A stretch of DNA of 9,865 nt, taken from the NCBI GenBank assembly GCA_030650265.1, contig JAUSEJ010000443.1, positions 1-9,865 on the forward strand, read 5' to 3'. Shown here in pieces: positions 1 through 5,830 of the stretch. The notes beneath the pieces are model-generated. The model had not been told where the DNA came from and searched no databases. It saw only the letters and a list, made by a program, of their open reading frames with translations. Source of the DNA: Dehalococcoidia bacterium. GTDB lineage: Bacteria; Chloroflexota; Dehalococcoidia; JACPQF01. Within the stretch, counting starts at the first letter, position 1. Each line of letters starts with the position of its first letter. The position numbers and the translations under genes are program-made.

Positions 1-487
1 AACGCAAGTGGGATTCGGCTATCAATCGGATGACGTCAAAAGAATGGGCCGTACCTGAAAGCCGTAACTCGATCTCATTCAGTAGATCTGTTAGTTTGTC
101 TAGCACAAGATAGGCTCTTGTCGCCAGATGGCTGCCAACACGCACCTCCATGTTGCCGGAACGTATCTGACCTAACCAGCGATCATCCACGTGCCCAAAG
201 CCATGGCTCATTTGCTCTTGCACGATGGCGGCCTGCCATGCGCACAAGTGCTGAACAGAGATCGGCTCGCCATCATTGGCAAGGCGAACGGCGTCCCACA
301 AGACCGCCAAATGACTGCGTGTGGCGGTCTCCGATTGGACGAGGGCTTCCCAAGCGATTGGCTGCGATTCAATCCGATTGGATTGATCCGCGGCGGTCAG
401 AATGAACTGCCGCGGGAAATAGTGAGTGGAAAGCAGTTGTTCGACTGACAATAGGTCTGTAGCAGAAGCGGCTTCGTCTGTCGCCAA
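1..487 (-). CDS. Fic-domain protein, N-terminal 162 residues, cut by the window edge
   Basis: The minus frame is open from a TTG at 485-487 to the window edge. I chose the TTG because a Shine-Dalgarno GAGGTG sits six bases before it; an in-frame stop lies at 506-508. Fic enzymes transfer AMP or another nucleotide part to target proteins, often as toxins or regulators. Three stretches support the call. Residues 36-41 (SNRIES) match the inhibitory-helix motif (S/T)xxxE(G/N) of self-inhibited Fic proteins, with Ser in the last place. Residues 101-118 (DDRWLGQIRSGNMEVRVG) fit the segment before the Fic core. Residues 153-162 (RLIAESHLR) fit the helix that leads into the catalytic HPFxDGNGR loop, which would lie just outside the window. 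Activity therefore cannot be judged. It lies 65 bases downstream of the amidohydrolase gene on the same strand, so read-through transcription is possible. No antitoxin gene is visible upstream of it. Confidence 0.75.
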   Translation of the reverse strand, partial: MATDEAASATDLLSVEQLLSTHYFPRQFILTAADQSNRIESQPIAWEALVQSETATRSHLAVLWDAVRLANDGEPISVQHLCAWQAAIVQEQMSHGFGHVDDRWLGQIRSGNMEVRVGSHLATRAYLVLDKLTDLLNEIELRLSGTAHSFDVIRLIAESHLR

Positions 488-552
488 CTGGTTCACCTCG
501 TTGTTCTATGTTGCAGACCCACTATAAGGTGCTACAGAGACGAGCACCGGAT

Positions 553-1497
553 TCAATTTCGTTCTGGAGGTATAGGCGTACCTGTCAGGCCCAGGAGTGA
601 AACCGAATTTTGCGCCAGTATTAATTCGATCTCTTGCTCGCTAAATTCTACGCCGTATTCAGCGGCAGCCGAGACACTGAAGGCTTTCACCCATTTCTCC
701 TGGCTAACCAGGAGCTTCAACACTGGCCAGTCGCTGCCGAAAAGCACCCGCCGAGAACCAACGCCATCTACGACTTCTCTCAATCTATGAAAGAACTCCT
801 TGGGATGCCGCTTGAATAATGGCTGCCAGCCAGAGATGTCAACGTAGATATTGGGATTGGAGCCGGCAATAGAAACGGCCTCTGGCCACCATCCGTGTGC
901 AACATGGGCGATGATTATGTTTAGCTCGGGGAAGTCTGTAGCCACTTCATCCAGGTAGACGGGCTGGCAGTATTTGGAGTAAAACGGAGCCGGTTGCGGC
1001 CCTGAATGAAACAATACAGGTATTCCGAACTGCGAGGCACTTCTATAAAGGGGATAAGCCTGCCTGTCCTGAGGATAGAACCCCGTCGCAGGGAAGAGCT
1101 TCAACCCCTTCACTCCCCATTCCTTTACCGCTGTTTCTAGCAAGTCCACGGCGTTCTTTCTTCTCGGGTCTATTCCGGCAAAAGCTATAAGACGATCAGG
1201 ATATCTCTTAGCTATATTAGCAAGACGCAGATTTAGCTCCTCTATGGACAATTTGCATGTCCCTGTTTCGGGTATGAGCCAGAAGTCTAACAGAGCGATG
1301 ACACTCCTATCGATTCCTGCCTCATCCATCTCTTGAATTAGCTTCTCACCCGACGTATCGTATAGCCTGGGCAAGCGTTCTCTAATTCGCTCCTGAGGAA
1401 CACCGGAATGGGCAGAGGAAACCTTAACCCAGTTGTCCCAGAACGTCCGGGGTGTATCCTCTTCAGACATAAGATGAGTATGAATGTCGATAATCAT
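553..1497 (-). CDS. amidohydrolase family 2 (metal-dependent TIM-barrel hydrolase or decarboxylase)
   Basis: This 314-residue protein is a complete member of the amidohydrolase-2 family (PF04909). The family holds cytoplasmic Zn or Mn enzymes such as ACMSD and gamma-resorcylate decarboxylase, which hydrolyse or decarboxylate small aromatic or acidic substrates. The metal site is visible: HTH at residues 6-8 (motif DIHTH), His164 in VLFHSG, His198 and His201 in IAHVAHGWW, and Asp256 in LFGSDWP. The KLFP motif at 133-136 is also typical. Length is normal for the family. The start ATG has an AGGAGGGG Shine-Dalgarno about nine bases upstream. The gene begins 20 bases after the acyl-CoA dehydrogenase stop on the same strand, so the two probably form an operon for catabolism of an organic acid. 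The substrate cannot be told from sequence. Confidence 0.9.
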   Translation of the reverse strand: MIIDIHTHLMSEEDTPRTFWDNWVKVSSAHSGVPQERIRERLPRLYDTSGEKLIQEMDEAGIDRSVIALLDFWLIPETGTCKLSIEELNLRLANIAKRYPDRLIAFAGIDPRRKNAVDLLETAVKEWGVKGLKLFPATGFYPQDRQAYPLYRSASQFGIPVLFHSGPQPAPFYSKYCQPVYLDEVATDFPELNIIIAHVAHGWWPEAVSIAGSNPNIYVDISGWQPLFKRHPKEFFHRLREVVDGVGSRRVLFGSDWPVLKLLVSQEKWVKAFSVSAAAEYGVEFSEQEIELILAQNSVSLLGLTGTPIPPERN

Positions 1498-1517
1498 GAC
1501 CCCGCCCCTCCTGTCTA

Positions 1518-2681
1518 TCAGAGTCTGCCGAGTAAGCTGCGCGAGACAACTATTCGCTGAATTTGATTTGTACCTTCATAGATCTGCGTGACTTTAGCAT
1601 CCCTCATGAGCCGCTCCAGGGGCAAATCGCGCATATAACCACTGCCACCTAGTACCTGGACTGCGTCTGTGGTTGTTTTCATAGCGGCGTCAGAGGCAAA
1701 GCATTTGGCCATAGCGCCATATAGGCCTACGTTTGGGCCATTACTGTCAGCGTGAGAAGCAGCCATATAAGTCAATTGTCTGGCAGCTTCAGTTTGAATA
1801 GCCATGTCGGCCAGCATGAATTGCAGGCCTTGAAATGTCCCAATTGGCACGCCAAACTGCTTTCTATTGCGAGCATACCGGATGGCATGGTCCAGAGCTC
1901 CTTGCGCGATGCCAACAGCTTGAGCTGCCACACTAATGCGACCGCGGTCCAGGGTTTGCATAGCAATAGAGAAACCGTCTCCTTCTTTTCCAATAAGGTT
2001 GTCTTGGGGCACTCTTAGATTTTCAATAGAGAATTCATAGGTATGCATGGCGCGCATACCCATCTTTGGCATGGCTTCGGCATTCGTTGCCCAACCTGGA
2101 ATTTCATTGGGCTTCTTTTCTACGATAAAAGCACTGATCCCCCGAGATGGCTTCACCTCGGGATTCGTTCTAACAAACATGATGCAGATGCTGGAAGCGT
2201 CAAATTGTGAGATGAACTTTTTACTGCCGCTAATAATATAGGTCTTGTCGTCTTCCCTTATAGCCTTTGTCTGCAGCGAGGCTGCGTCTGACCCTGCACC
2301 AGGTTCACTAAGAGCATATGAACCCAAAAGCTCCCCCGTGGCAAATCTGGGTAGATATTTATGCTTTTGCTCCTCGCTACCGCCCAACAATATGGGATAT
2401 GGGCCAAGAAGGCCAAATGTTAGACTGGCATAACAATTGTTGCATACTTTTGCGATCTCCTCTCCCACCACGCATAGATCTAAGATCTTGCCACCTGAGC
2501 CACCATACTGCTCCGGTATGGAAAGAGCATAGAACCCATGTTTTGCCAGTACCTTTACCATGTCCCAGGGGAATTCCCCCTTTTCATCCCTCTCGTTAGC
2601 TTGGGGCTCTATCTCCTCACGCGCTACTTTTCTTGCAAGTTGACGCAGGGATTCCTGCTCTTCCGTTAACTCGAATTGCAT
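1518..2681 (-). CDS. acyl-CoA dehydrogenase (FAD-dependent)
   Basis: A full-length (387 aa) acyl-CoA dehydrogenase: a cytoplasmic flavoenzyme that makes the alpha,beta double bond in acyl-CoA and passes electrons to ETF. The three usual domains are in order. The N-terminal helical part starts FELTEEQESLR. The middle beta domain carries the family signature ALSEPGAGSD at 123-132. The C-terminal helical part carries the second signature QVLGGSGYMRD at 342-352. The catalytic base is Glu369 in IYEGTNQIQR, the position used by short- and medium-chain enzymes (in isovaleryl-CoA dehydrogenase the base lies elsewhere), so a short- or branched-chain substrate is likely but not fixed. The ATG is preceded by GAAAGGAGAG at good spacing. 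The amidohydrolase follows after 20 bases. A weak promoter (TTTCCA, 17 bases, TAGGAT) lies just upstream. Confidence 0.95.
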   Translation of the reverse strand: MQFELTEEQESLRQLARKVAREEIEPQANERDEKGEFPWDMVKVLAKHGFYALSIPEQYGGSGGKILDLCVVGEEIAKVCNNCYASLTFGLLGPYPILLGGSEEQKHKYLPRFATGELLGSYALSEPGAGSDAASLQTKAIREDDKTYIISGSKKFISQFDASSICIMFVRTNPEVKPSRGISAFIVEKKPNEIPGWATNAEAMPKMGMRAMHTYEFSIENLRVPQDNLIGKEGDGFSIAMQTLDRGRISVAAQAVGIAQGALDHAIRYARNRKQFGVPIGTFQGLQFMLADMAIQTEAARQLTYMAASHADSNGPNVGLYGAMAKCFASDAAMKTTTDAVQVLGGSGYMRDLPLERLMRDAKVTQIYEGTNQIQRIVVSRSLLGRL

Positions 2682-3006
2682 GCCTTACTCTCCTTTCGCT
2701 ATATCCTATACTCCCGTTGAGATACTGGAAACGTCTTTGCCGTTTCTGTCCGCCCGACTTGCTTCAATCTGTGTACCCGTCGGGTAACGATGTTGAGCGT
2801 CAGGTATTCGCCGCGCCGATACTATCCAACTTCGGTTAGTCAACGAGTCAATCGTCAGAATTGAACCATAATCCTTGAGTCGAAGCCATCATTCGCCGGT
2901 TCTTGCCGTCTGAAAATTGCTTTTGGTGGCCACTACAACCGATTCATACACGAATTATGTCTCAGGGAATTCCTGAATACCGGCAAGTCGTTCTCTCTGT
3001 CGTAGG
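2682..3006. other. intergenic spacer upstream of the acyl-CoA dehydrogenase operon
   Basis: No gene is seen in these 325 bases. They hold possible control sites for the minus-strand operon. These are a hairpin GAAACG/CGTTTC with a seven-base loop (2728-2746), a tight inverted repeat TACCCG-T-CGGGTA (2774-2786) shaped like a repressor operator, and on the minus strand two TTGACT hexamers two bases apart (2838-2851). The left end also holds the 3' flank of the secreted-protein gene, where I see no clear terminator. Confidence 0.5.
2774..2786. promoter_or_regulatory. perfect inverted repeat, possible operator
   Basis: TACCCG and CGGGTA are perfect complements around a single T. The site is about 93 bases upstream of the acyl-CoA dehydrogenase start. 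A one-base spacer is too tight for an RNA hairpin, so a dimeric repressor site fits better. No regulator gene is adjacent to support this. Confidence 0.3.
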
Positions 3007-3496
3007 CTAGGACCCCGAAGACAGGAAGGTGAATGCCGGTCCCGAGCGGCCAGACGGACCAGACGCTGTCATACTGAACTGCACCGGACGGCCGTTGGGG
3101 TCCCAGTTAGTGATGATCAAAGTATAGGTACCAGCCACGGTGGAGACCAACGCCAACTGCTTTTGCCCCCAATTATCCCCTTGATCGGCGGCGGCGATCT
3201 TTTCGCCACTTGGCGGCGGGTTGATCGGGCCGTACAGATCAAGCGTCATCGCTTCATCTGTCAGAAAGTCGACAGGAGAGTAGCTCAGACTAAGAACAAC
3301 TTCTGAACCGTCTCCGGCGTAGAAAACACTATAGGCTACCCATGAGTTCGTCCCCGCGAGTGTGCCACCCCCCCGTGTTGGCAGCCGCGGCCACAGCATT
3401 CAGCGTCCCCGCCCGAAAAGCGGGGAGCAAAATGGCAAGAGCTAACAGGAGGCCTACGACAATGCGCCTTGCTCTAGCGATACTGCCCTTCTTCAT
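3007..3496 (-). CDS. small secreted pre-peptidase-C-like protein with an apparent frameshift
   Basis: Two overlapping minus frames together encode one exported protein of about 162 residues. The first frame starts at the ATG at 3494-3496 (Shine-Dalgarno GAGGAG seven bases before). It gives a clear signal peptide: MKKGSIARARR, a hydrophobic core VVGLLLALAILLP, and an Ala-rich cleavage zone. It then runs into a stop at about 3329. The second frame, open from 3399 to the stop at 3007, gives a beta-rich domain with stretches such as WVAYSVFYAGDGSE and GTYTLIITNWDPNG, like pre-peptidase C-terminal (PPC) domains of secreted proteins. The frames meet at a run of seven G (minus strand; 3368-3374). 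With six G the reading is continuous through NTGGGTLAGTNSW. The function is unknown, perhaps carbohydrate or surface binding. The shift may be a sequencing error, a real mutation or phase variation. Confidence 0.65.
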
Positions 3497-3547
3497 TCTA
3501 AGTCTCCTCACTAAGTACTACTCTCTTTAGCCTTCAGTTAAGTCGCG

Positions 3548-3576
3548 ATTATAGCACCTCTTCATCCCCAAGCCAA
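3548..3576 (-). promoter_or_regulatory. sigma-70-type promoter of the secreted-protein gene
   Basis: Read on the minus strand, TTGGCT (3576-3571) and a perfect TATAAT (3553-3548) are exactly 17 bases apart. The start of transcription would fall near 3541, giving a leader of about 45 bases before the ATG at 3496. Nothing else on this strand fits this promoter as well. Confidence 0.7.
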
Positions 3577-3707
3577 CTAATTGAATAATCGACCTCAAAT
3601 CAATAATCGTGCTTGGGACGGCTGCCGCTTGAGCCGCAAAAGTACAGGCGCACCGATATGGAGCGAAGCGGTCAGGGCTGGCGTCAATCCCATGGAAGGA
3701 AAAGAAC

Positions 3708-3869
3708 ATGGCGGATCAGAAAGGTGTAGGGAGAATCAGACGAACACGCGTCTGGAACGAGAAAAGACCTACTCGCAATGTCTCGCTCGTCGCGAGTTTA
3801 GGTCTGCTGGCTGGCGCCCATGCCGGGGCAAAAGAAAAACGCCGGGTGGAGGAGGACACCCGGCGTTAA
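3708..3869 (+). CDS. possible 53-residue basic protein, unrecognised
   Basis: An ATG at 3708 with GGAAGGA seven bases upstream opens a 53-codon frame ending in TAA at 3867-3869. The product is Arg-rich at both ends (for example RIRRTRVWNEKRPTR) around a short hydrophobic stretch, VSLVASLGLLAGAHAGA. I recognise no family. Its last 10 codons and stop lie inside the stem of the minus-strand terminator, so the frame may be chance. The good ribosome binding site is the main reason to list it. Confidence 0.25.
   Translation: MADQKGVGRIRRTRVWNEKRPTRNVSLVASLGLLAGAHAGAKEKRRVEEDTRR
3830..3867 (-). terminator. Rho-independent terminator on the minus strand
   Basis: AACGCCGGGTG (3838-3848) and CACCCGGCGTT (3857-3867) form a perfect 11-bp, GC-rich stem with an eight-base loop. 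On the minus strand the stem runs into TTTTTCTTTT, the classic U-tract. On the plus strand only AAAA follows, so the direction is clear. No recognised minus-strand gene lies upstream of it. Confidence 0.85.
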
Positions 3870-4090
3870 AATCCTTGACCAGTTGCAGCCACCTAGGTCT
3901 CCACTGGCCAAGTCCATTCAGACATTCGCACATATACCAGTCATAGTAGGTGCGATGGCGGCTGACTAACGCTACAGAATTGCGATTGCAGGTAGAGCCA
4001 GTTTTCACGAAACAGTCATTGTTTCCTCGCATCCCTGCCATCGCTTTGTTCGGACTCGCCGCCACCACACTGTAGCTTTGTATCCTCTCA
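3830..4090 (-). ncRNA. candidate small RNA bounded by a promoter and a terminator
   Basis: A minus-strand promoter (4097-4125) should start a transcript near 4090, which would end at the strong terminator at 3830-3867, about 260 nt in all. No frame inside it looks like a gene: the only long one starts upstream of the predicted start site and reads straight through the terminator stem. The transcript could fold over a long range, since GCGATGGC (minus strand, 4044-4037) is the exact complement of GCCATCGC (3959-3952). I do not recognise it as 6S, tmRNA, SRP or RNase P RNA. Existence and size are inferred from the flanking signals only. Confidence 0.45.
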
Positions 4091-4096
4091 TCGACC

Positions 4097-4125
4097 ACTA
4101 TAAACAACCCGCTAATGAACCGCAA
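4097..4125 (-). promoter_or_regulatory. sigma-70-type promoter for the candidate small RNA
   Basis: On the minus strand, TTGCGG (4125-4120) and TATAGT (4102-4097) are exactly 17 bases apart, the same spacing as the promoter of the secreted-protein gene. The predicted transcription start is near 4090. No coding region with a ribosome binding site follows before the terminator. Confidence 0.55.
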
Positions 4126-4205
4126 CAGCGAATCTGTGAACTTCATCACAATATTATCCGCAGATCATCCCTTTGGTAACTGCTCCCAAAAAATTGAGGC
4201 CGACT

Positions 4206-4240
4206 CTAGTTCTTTCGAGCTATGCCCGAACTAGTTCTTT
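4206..4240. repeat. 10-bp direct repeat CTAGTTCTTT with a 25-base period
   Basis: CTAGTTCTTT occurs at 4206-4215 and again at 4231-4240. The second copy overlaps a perfect 10-bp palindrome, GAACTAGTTC (4228-4237). The site is about 380 bases upstream of the response regulator. A factor-binding site is possible but there is no further support. Confidence 0.35.
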
Positions 4241-4364
4241 TGCCCTAGTGCGGCACAGAAACATAGTTATAAAGCCCTGTATTCGGTATAGTCGATTCCT
4301 ACTAGTGAAAATGGCCCGGTTGGACGATGTACAGGCGCTAAAACAGGGCCTAAGATACATATAG

Positions 4365-4591
4365 AAACAGTGTTTTAGGACTCAAACGGGTGGTACGAAA
4401 CCCCTTAGAGTTCGGGGGAAGGACTAGGGCGAAATGCCCGAAAGGCGACAAGAAGTTGGGCCAATCTCCTGAGTGGACTAGATGGAAGCCCCAAGGGCTG
4501 ACTCCAGTCTTAACAGGATTCTCGGGGAAAACAACGGGTCGGTATTGCCTTTAAGCATTTTGCTGATGGCCGCTTGGGAAGGAAGAACTTG
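4365..4591 (+). promoter_or_regulatory. hairpin-rich leader upstream of the response regulator
   Basis: This stretch has no open frame of note and contains several compact stems. GGACTC/GAGTTC encloses GGGT/ACCC (4378-4413). GGGC-GAAAT-GCCC follows (4427-4439), then AGCCC-CAA-GGGCT (4487-4499). Unpaired stretches are rich in GAAA and purines. A TATAGT at 4287-4292 could be a -10 box, but its -35 is poor. I tried to match known riboswitch classes from memory and found no fit. It may be a structured 5' leader or simply a non-coding spacer. Confidence 0.3.
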
Positions 4592-5323
4592 ATGACGAGC
4601 GTGAGACAAGAGGATACCGGAATCACCACTAGACCAATCCCGATAAGGGTGCTTCTGGTCGACGACCACATTTTGGTACGCAAGGGAATCGCACACCTGA
4701 TGCGCTCACAACCGGATCTAGAGGTAGTGGGGGAATCGAGCAACGGCGTGGACGCTTTGGAAAAGGCCAGGGAGTTCGCACCCGACGTGATCCTCATGGA
4801 CGTCAAGATGCACGGCGGCGACGGCATGGAGACTACTCGCAAGATAAAAGAGGAACTGCCCGGCGTTCAGATCATCGCTCTAACAGTTTCTGAAGACGAG
4901 GAAGACCTTTTTCAAGCCATTAAGAGCGGGGCGCAAGGGTATCTCTTAAAGAACCTCGAGCCGGAGCAACTATTCTCCGCCATTCGCAACTCGGTCAAAG
5001 GCGAGGCCGCCCTGTCTCCCGTAATGGCCACCAAGATGCTCCACCAGTTCAGCCGCCATGGCGCCGCGCCGGCGCAGCCCGTTCTCAGCCAACTAACCGG
5101 AAGGGAAAAAGAAGTACTACGGTTTGTCGCACTGGGAGCCAGCAACGGCGACATAAGCGCCAGATTGCGCCTCAGCGAAAGTACGGTTACGAACCACATG
5201 CACAATATCCTCAAGAAGCTGCATTTACAAAGTAGGGTTCAAGCGGCTCTCTACGCTATTGACCAGGGCATTCTTCGCCGGGGCACGGAAACACACAACT
5301 TAGTGGAGGAGGTGAGTCGATGA
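4592..5323 (+). CDS. NarL/FixJ-family response regulator (REC plus LuxR-type HTH)
   Basis: A 243-residue two-component regulator. The ATG at 4592 is chosen over a TTG at 4574 because GGAAGG lies between them at good spacing. Residues 18-135 are the receiver domain: acidic pair Asp24-Asp25 (LLVDDH), phospho-acceptor Asp70 (LMDVKM), Thr98 (ALTVSED) and Lys120 (YLLKNL) are all present, so it should be phosphorylated normally. Residues 171-235 form the LuxR/GerE helix-turn-helix (LTGREKEVLRFVALGASNG, then SESTVTNHMHNILKKL). It acts in the cytoplasm as a DNA-binding regulator. No sensor kinase gene is in the window, so its signal is unknown. It stands first in the plus-strand redox cluster and plausibly controls it, in the way NarL-type proteins control respiratory genes. 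It ends with a strong GGAGGAGG just before its stop. Confidence 0.92.
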   Translation: MTSVRQEDTGITTRPIPIRVLLVDDHILVRKGIAHLMRSQPDLEVVGESSNGVDALEKAREFAPDVILMDVKMHGGDGMETTRKIKEELPGVQIIALTVSEDEEDLFQAIKSGAQGYLLKNLEPEQLFSAIRNSVKGEAALSPVMATKMLHQFSRHGAAPAQPVLSQLTGREKEVLRFVALGASNGDISARLRLSESTVTNHMHNILKKLHLQSRVQAALYAIDQGILRRGTETHNLVEEVSR

Positions 5324-5331
5324 GAGGTTAG
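5306..5331 (+). other. strong ribosome binding site driving a three-codon ORF
   Basis: GGAGGAGGTGA near the end of the response regulator gene precedes an ATG (5320-5322) that overlaps its TGA as ATGA. That start opens only Met-Arg-Gly and then TAG (5329-5331). This is the layout of translational coupling to a next gene, but no gene follows in that frame. It could be a start-stop leader or the remains of a lost gene. Confidence 0.4.
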
Positions 5332-5358
5332 ACCGGGAATGAGGTCTGGTGCCTTTTT
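5330..5358 (+). terminator. weak terminator or attenuator-like hairpin after the response regulator
   Basis: AGACC and GGTCT form a five-bp stem with an eight-base loop; after six more bases comes TTTTT (5354-5358). The stem is short and the U-tract is not adjacent, so termination would be partial at best. It overlaps the stop codon of the three-codon ORF. Confidence 0.3.
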
Positions 5359-5431
5359 CTCGGTTTGCGGTTCACCAGAAGTTACCTGGCCCAGGGGGCT
5401 AAGAATCACGCCGGTTATTGAAAGGAACTGA

Positions 5432-5539
5432 ATGATGAATGAAATAGCGTTCAATGTCATCATCTTGCCTTTGGTGTTCGGGGTGATCCTGGGCATCGGA
5501 TTGCCCAGAATCATATCCCAAACCTTCAGGCGCTATTAA
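5432..5539 (+). CDS. 35-residue single-helix membrane protein, unrecognised
   Basis: A short frame starts with a double ATG (5432 and 5435). GAAAGGA lies about five bases upstream of the first, and the stop is TAA at 5537-5539. The product begins MMNEIAFNVIILPLVFG, continues with a hydrophobic stretch to about residue 23, and ends in the basic tail RIISQTFRRY. One membrane helix with the basic end in the cytoplasm is expected. It stands 39 bases before the next small membrane gene and in line with the redox genes. The good ribosome binding site and the clean one-helix design suggest a real small protein, perhaps an accessory subunit. I know no family for it. Confidence 0.55.
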   Translation: MMNEIAFNVIILPLVFGVILGIGLPRIISQTFRRY

Positions 5540-5578
5540 GTACTAAACTACTAAACTATTAATTGAGAGGAGATTCAA

Positions 5579-5800
5579 ATGAATCCGTTAGGAATTGCCT
5601 TAGCATTCATGGCCTTTGGACTTGTAAGTGGGCTGGGCGTGTTTATCGTCGGTAACACGGTACCCTCCCTGATGAGGTCGACGGGCATCAGCAGCATGGG
5701 AGCCGGGACGGCCAGGTTCACGTACGCAAGCCTTCTGCTTCTCGGGTTGGCCATGATCCTCGCCGGGGCCTTCGCCACTTACAAAGTCATTTACGGCTAG
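5579..5800 (+). CDS. 73-residue two-helix membrane protein
   Basis: The start has GAGAGGAGA at good spacing. Two membrane helices are evident: residues 5-26 (GIALAFMAFGLVSGLGVFIV) and about 50-70 (SLLLLGLAMILAGAFATYKV), joined by a short polar loop with RSTG and ARFTY. There are no Cys residues and no haem motifs. It resembles the 83-residue protein at 8791: both share I-x-LAF near the start, then G-x-x-IV-x-x-x-V-x-x-L-x-x-S, and both end LLLLGL followed by G and Tyr. It lies 30 bases before the tetrahaem cytochrome gene, so an assembly or accessory role in that complex is likely. No known family is recognised. Confidence 0.75.
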   Translation: MNPLGIALAFMAFGLVSGLGVFIVGNTVPSLMRSTGISSMGAGTARFTYASLLLLGLAMILAGAFATYKVIYG

Positions 5801-5830
5801 ATCTGAGACGGGATTGGAGAGGATGTGGAG

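Noticed and set aside
118..448. Two plus-strand frames (118-405 and 191-448)
   Set aside because: Both are antisense to the Fic reading frame, which has a sound start site and recognisable motifs; the plus-strand products look random.
528..548. GGTGCT/AGCACC hairpin between the amidohydrolase and Fic genes
   Set aside because: A six-bp stem, nine-base loop and no T-run: too weak to call a terminator.
2962..2976. TCAGG-GAATT-CCTGA stem downstream of the secreted-protein gene
   Set aside because: A five-bp stem without a U-tract on the minus strand; not enough for a terminator.
3527..3709. A 60-codon minus-strand frame
   Set aside because: It covers the promoter of the secreted-protein gene and shows no domain or good ribosome binding site.
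3769..4149. A 126-codon minus-strand frame in the gene-poor region
   Set aside because: It reads through the terminator stem and starts upstream of the predicted transcription start. Its product resembles no family. A small RNA fits the signals better.
4173..4364. A 63-codon plus-strand frame
   Set aside because: No ribosome binding site and no recognisable sequence; it covers the direct repeat. Treated as chance.
5339..5431. A 30-codon plus-strand frame between the response regulator and the 35-aa gene
   Set aside because: No ribosome binding site, no hydrophobic or other clear pattern, and it overlaps the hairpin region.
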